Shown here piece after piece: positions 62,969 to 64,000 of a stretch of 64,000 nucleotides of DNA. The notes beneath the pieces are model-generated. The model saw nothing but the letters and a program-made list of their open reading frames with translations, ran no database searches and was not told the DNA's origin. The stretch lies in assembly GCF_900078335.1 (NCBI RefSeq), contig NZ_FKBR01000005.1, positions 40,286 through 104,285 of the forward strand, given 5' to 3'. Source of the stretch: Bordetella trematum. GTDB lineage: Bacteria > Pseudomonadota > Gammaproteobacteria > Burkholderiales > Burkholderiaceae_B. Position 1 is the first letter of the stretch, and every line of letters starts with the position of its first letter. Made by a program: the position numbers and the translations under genes.

Positions 62969-63086
62969 CGGAGGCGTCCGCGCGCTCTGCTCTTAAGGCT
63001 TCAAGCCTCTCGACCTCTGCCAGCATCTCAGAGATAAAGGTCAGGGTCATTGTCCCGAGCAGGAATGCTGGGCTTTTGGCGCTCAA
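62859..63086 (-). CDS. possible small protein antisense to cro
   Basis: A 75-residue frame starting with TTG (or ATG at 63050) reads through ISEMLAEVERLEALRAERAD, a leucine-heptad-like helix, and then an acidic serine-rich tail. It overlaps the end of the cro-like gene on the other strand. It has no strong ribosome site; it may be a real phage gene or a chance frame. Confidence 0.22.
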   Translation of the reverse strand: MSAKSPAFLLGTMTLTFISEMLAEVERLEALRAERADASVTPPPAPSGVSGDDDHSNRPADDSESVSPDSGYGRS

Positions 63087-63128
63087 AGCGTAAAGTGCCG
63101 CCGATGGCGGGCTTAGCAGTAGCCCCCT

Positions 63129-63458
63129 TTAGCAATGAAGCGAGCAGAAGCCTCCTTGCATCTCAACCCATCGGGCTGGCGATACTGCTCCACCTCCTGG
63201 CACTAGGTTCTTGCAAGGTTTTCCGGCTTTGGTTCGTCCTGCGCAGTAAACGTTGAAATTGGAATCGTGCCAATCAAGATATTGCTGGCGAAGAACCCCG
63301 CGTTTCTGTGCTAGAAATGCTGGCGGATCGGAGAGATAGCGAGGAAGCTCCTCGGGTGAAACGGGCATTTTTTCCCAACCCTGTGGCCCGAGATTTCCCC
63401 AGAGAAAGGTGATGTCTCGCTCCACGAGATACTTGATGAACTTCTCGATGTCTTGCAT
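63129..63458 (-). CDS. unknown Cys-rich protein of 109 residues
   Basis: The frame starts with ATG behind CAGGAGACCTAACGC. Its N-terminal half (MQDIEKFIKYLVERDITFLW, then PVSPEELPRYLSDPPAFLAQK) is helical; the C-terminal half holds NVYCAGRTKAGKPCKNLV and QGGFCSLHC, a C-x7-C...C-x2-HC arrangement that could bind zinc. I do not recognise the family. It is directly downstream of the recombinase remnant on the same strand. Confidence 0.6.
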   Translation of the reverse strand: MQDIEKFIKYLVERDITFLWGNLGPQGWEKMPVSPEELPRYLSDPPAFLAQKRGVLRQQYLDWHDSNFNVYCAGRTKAGKPCKNLVPGGGAVSPARWVEMQGGFCSLHC

Positions 63459-63483
63459 GCGTTAGGTCTCCTGGGCGTCTGTT

Positions 63484-63696
63484 CTAAGGTTTGGCAGCCA
63501 ATTGGCCGGATCTCCGAGCAATTTCGTGAGGCGATCTCCAAGAGTATCGAGGTCTCTTTTCCCTGGGTAACATGGTTTGACGCTGGTAGGTTCGTGTTGT
63601 GCGCTTTGCTTTCTTGTGATTTAGGCCTAGGTCAATAACGTCGGAAGAGGCCCCGAGTTCATCCATGATAGTGGCACTTGTGCGGCGAAGGTAATG
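63484..63696 (-). pseudogene. C-terminal fragment of a tyrosine recombinase (integrase)
   Basis: The reverse strand encodes HYLRRTSATIMDELGASS, then DVIDLGLNHKKAKRTTRTYQR with the active-site tyrosine at about 63586-63588, and a short tail. HxLRRT, the second NH histidine and TYxR match the catalytic C-terminus of phage P4-type integrases. The N-terminal two thirds are missing; upstream DNA belongs to a different phage gene, so recombination activity is lost. Confidence 0.72.
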
Positions 63697-63699
63697 CTG

Positions 63700-64000
63700 G
63701 CTCCTGTGGCCGCCAGGCGGACAGGCATCACGGCCTTGCGCAGCCTGCGCGGCGATTCCAGCAACTGAGCCGTCATCTGGTCCCGTTCCAAGACACAAGA
63801 CTCCTTGGCCAGACCCGCAGCAAATTGTCGTAGATCTGGCCCATCAGACTCGGCGGCCGCTTTAGGTCGCCGGACACCTGCTGCAGGCGCAGCAGCGCCG
63901 AGCGCAGCTCGCTGGAGCTCCCACAGCAGCGCGAGCACGTCTCGCTGCCCGGGGTTCCGGTCCTGGATTGCGCGCAGCTCAGCGAGGGTGAGGGGGGGGG
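63700..64000 (-). pseudogene. frameshifted phage gene fragment at the window end
   Basis: From the window edge leftward the G/C-rich third codon position moves between frames: LTLAELRAIQDRNPGQRDVLALLW in parts in one frame, then ELRSALLRLQQVSGDLKRP in another, then LAKESCVLERDQMTAQLLES back in the first. This pattern indicates a coding sequence with two compensating frameshifts (near 63905 and 63827), not a live gene. It resembles short phage proteins with a LLWE helix region; identity is uncertain. Around 63700 it runs into the integrase fragment. Confidence 0.4.

Noticed and set aside
55600..64000. CRISPR array or retron/DGR in the accessory region
   Set aside because: No regularly spaced long repeats and no reverse transcriptase or variable-repeat pair were seen; the short repeats found are operator-like.

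Overview
The window looks like a chromosome segment of a Bordetella-type betaproteobacterium (Alcaligenaceae; Achromobacter is the main alternative). The DNA is GC-rich with strong G/C third-position bias. It combines a phenylacetate cluster with a PaaX repressor, a dnaE-linked LPS-core cluster, an lpxO-like hydroxylase, TRAP uptake genes and KdkA-type Kdo kinase, a mix I associate with non-pertussis Bordetella. I cannot fix the species from sequence alone.

Positions 1-10,750: the start of an M48-type protease gene, orn and a stand-alone nnrE, then paaX divergent from paaABCDE-paaN-paaG-paaI-paaK. These encode activation of phenylacetate (PaaK), ring epoxidation (PaaABCDE), epoxide isomerisation (PaaG), aldehyde oxidation (PaaN) and a rescue thioesterase (PaaI). 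Positions 10,850-16,170: a cytosolic-type gamma-glutamyltransferase, a GntR/FCD regulator and a dctPQM-type TRAP transporter. Positions 16,250-23,060: an orphan FtsX/MacB-type permease, a truncated haemoglobin, trpBA with a divergent LysR regulator (trpI-like), and kdkA. Positions 23,200-28,900: a potFGHI-like polyamine ABC transporter, an Spx/ArsC-like protein, a 3-methyladenine DNA glycosylase and a YrbL-like kinase. Positions 29,050-39,770: rmuC, aidB, phoU (possible Pho box), yggX, argA, hrpA and lpxO.

Positions 39,920-53,570 form an envelope region: dnaE whose stop overlaps the first of six LPS-type genes (three GT4-type and one GT2-type glycosyltransferases, two polysaccharide deacetylases), then a GNAT protein, a YkgJ-like protein, a YdcF-like protein, a GT9 heptosyltransferase and msbA. 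A small unknown gene and a LuxR-type regulator end the core part near 55.3 kb.

From about 55.6 kb to the window end the character changes. Genes are short, mostly unknown and lower in GC, each with its own terminators. There is an AlpA/excisionase-like regulator, a two-TM membrane protein, a complete IS3-family element, a one-TM membrane protein, a lipoprotein, a P63C-domain protein, a cI/cro-type switch and the C-terminal piece of a tyrosine recombinase fused to a frameshifted phage gene. This is a decayed prophage or island. Its most interesting signals are regulatory: the palindrome between cI and cro resembles a pair of palindromes 4 kb away upstream of the one-TM protein gene, and the P63C gene has three spaced copies of TGCGTGCA in its promoter region. 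No rRNA, tRNA or CRISPR array was seen.
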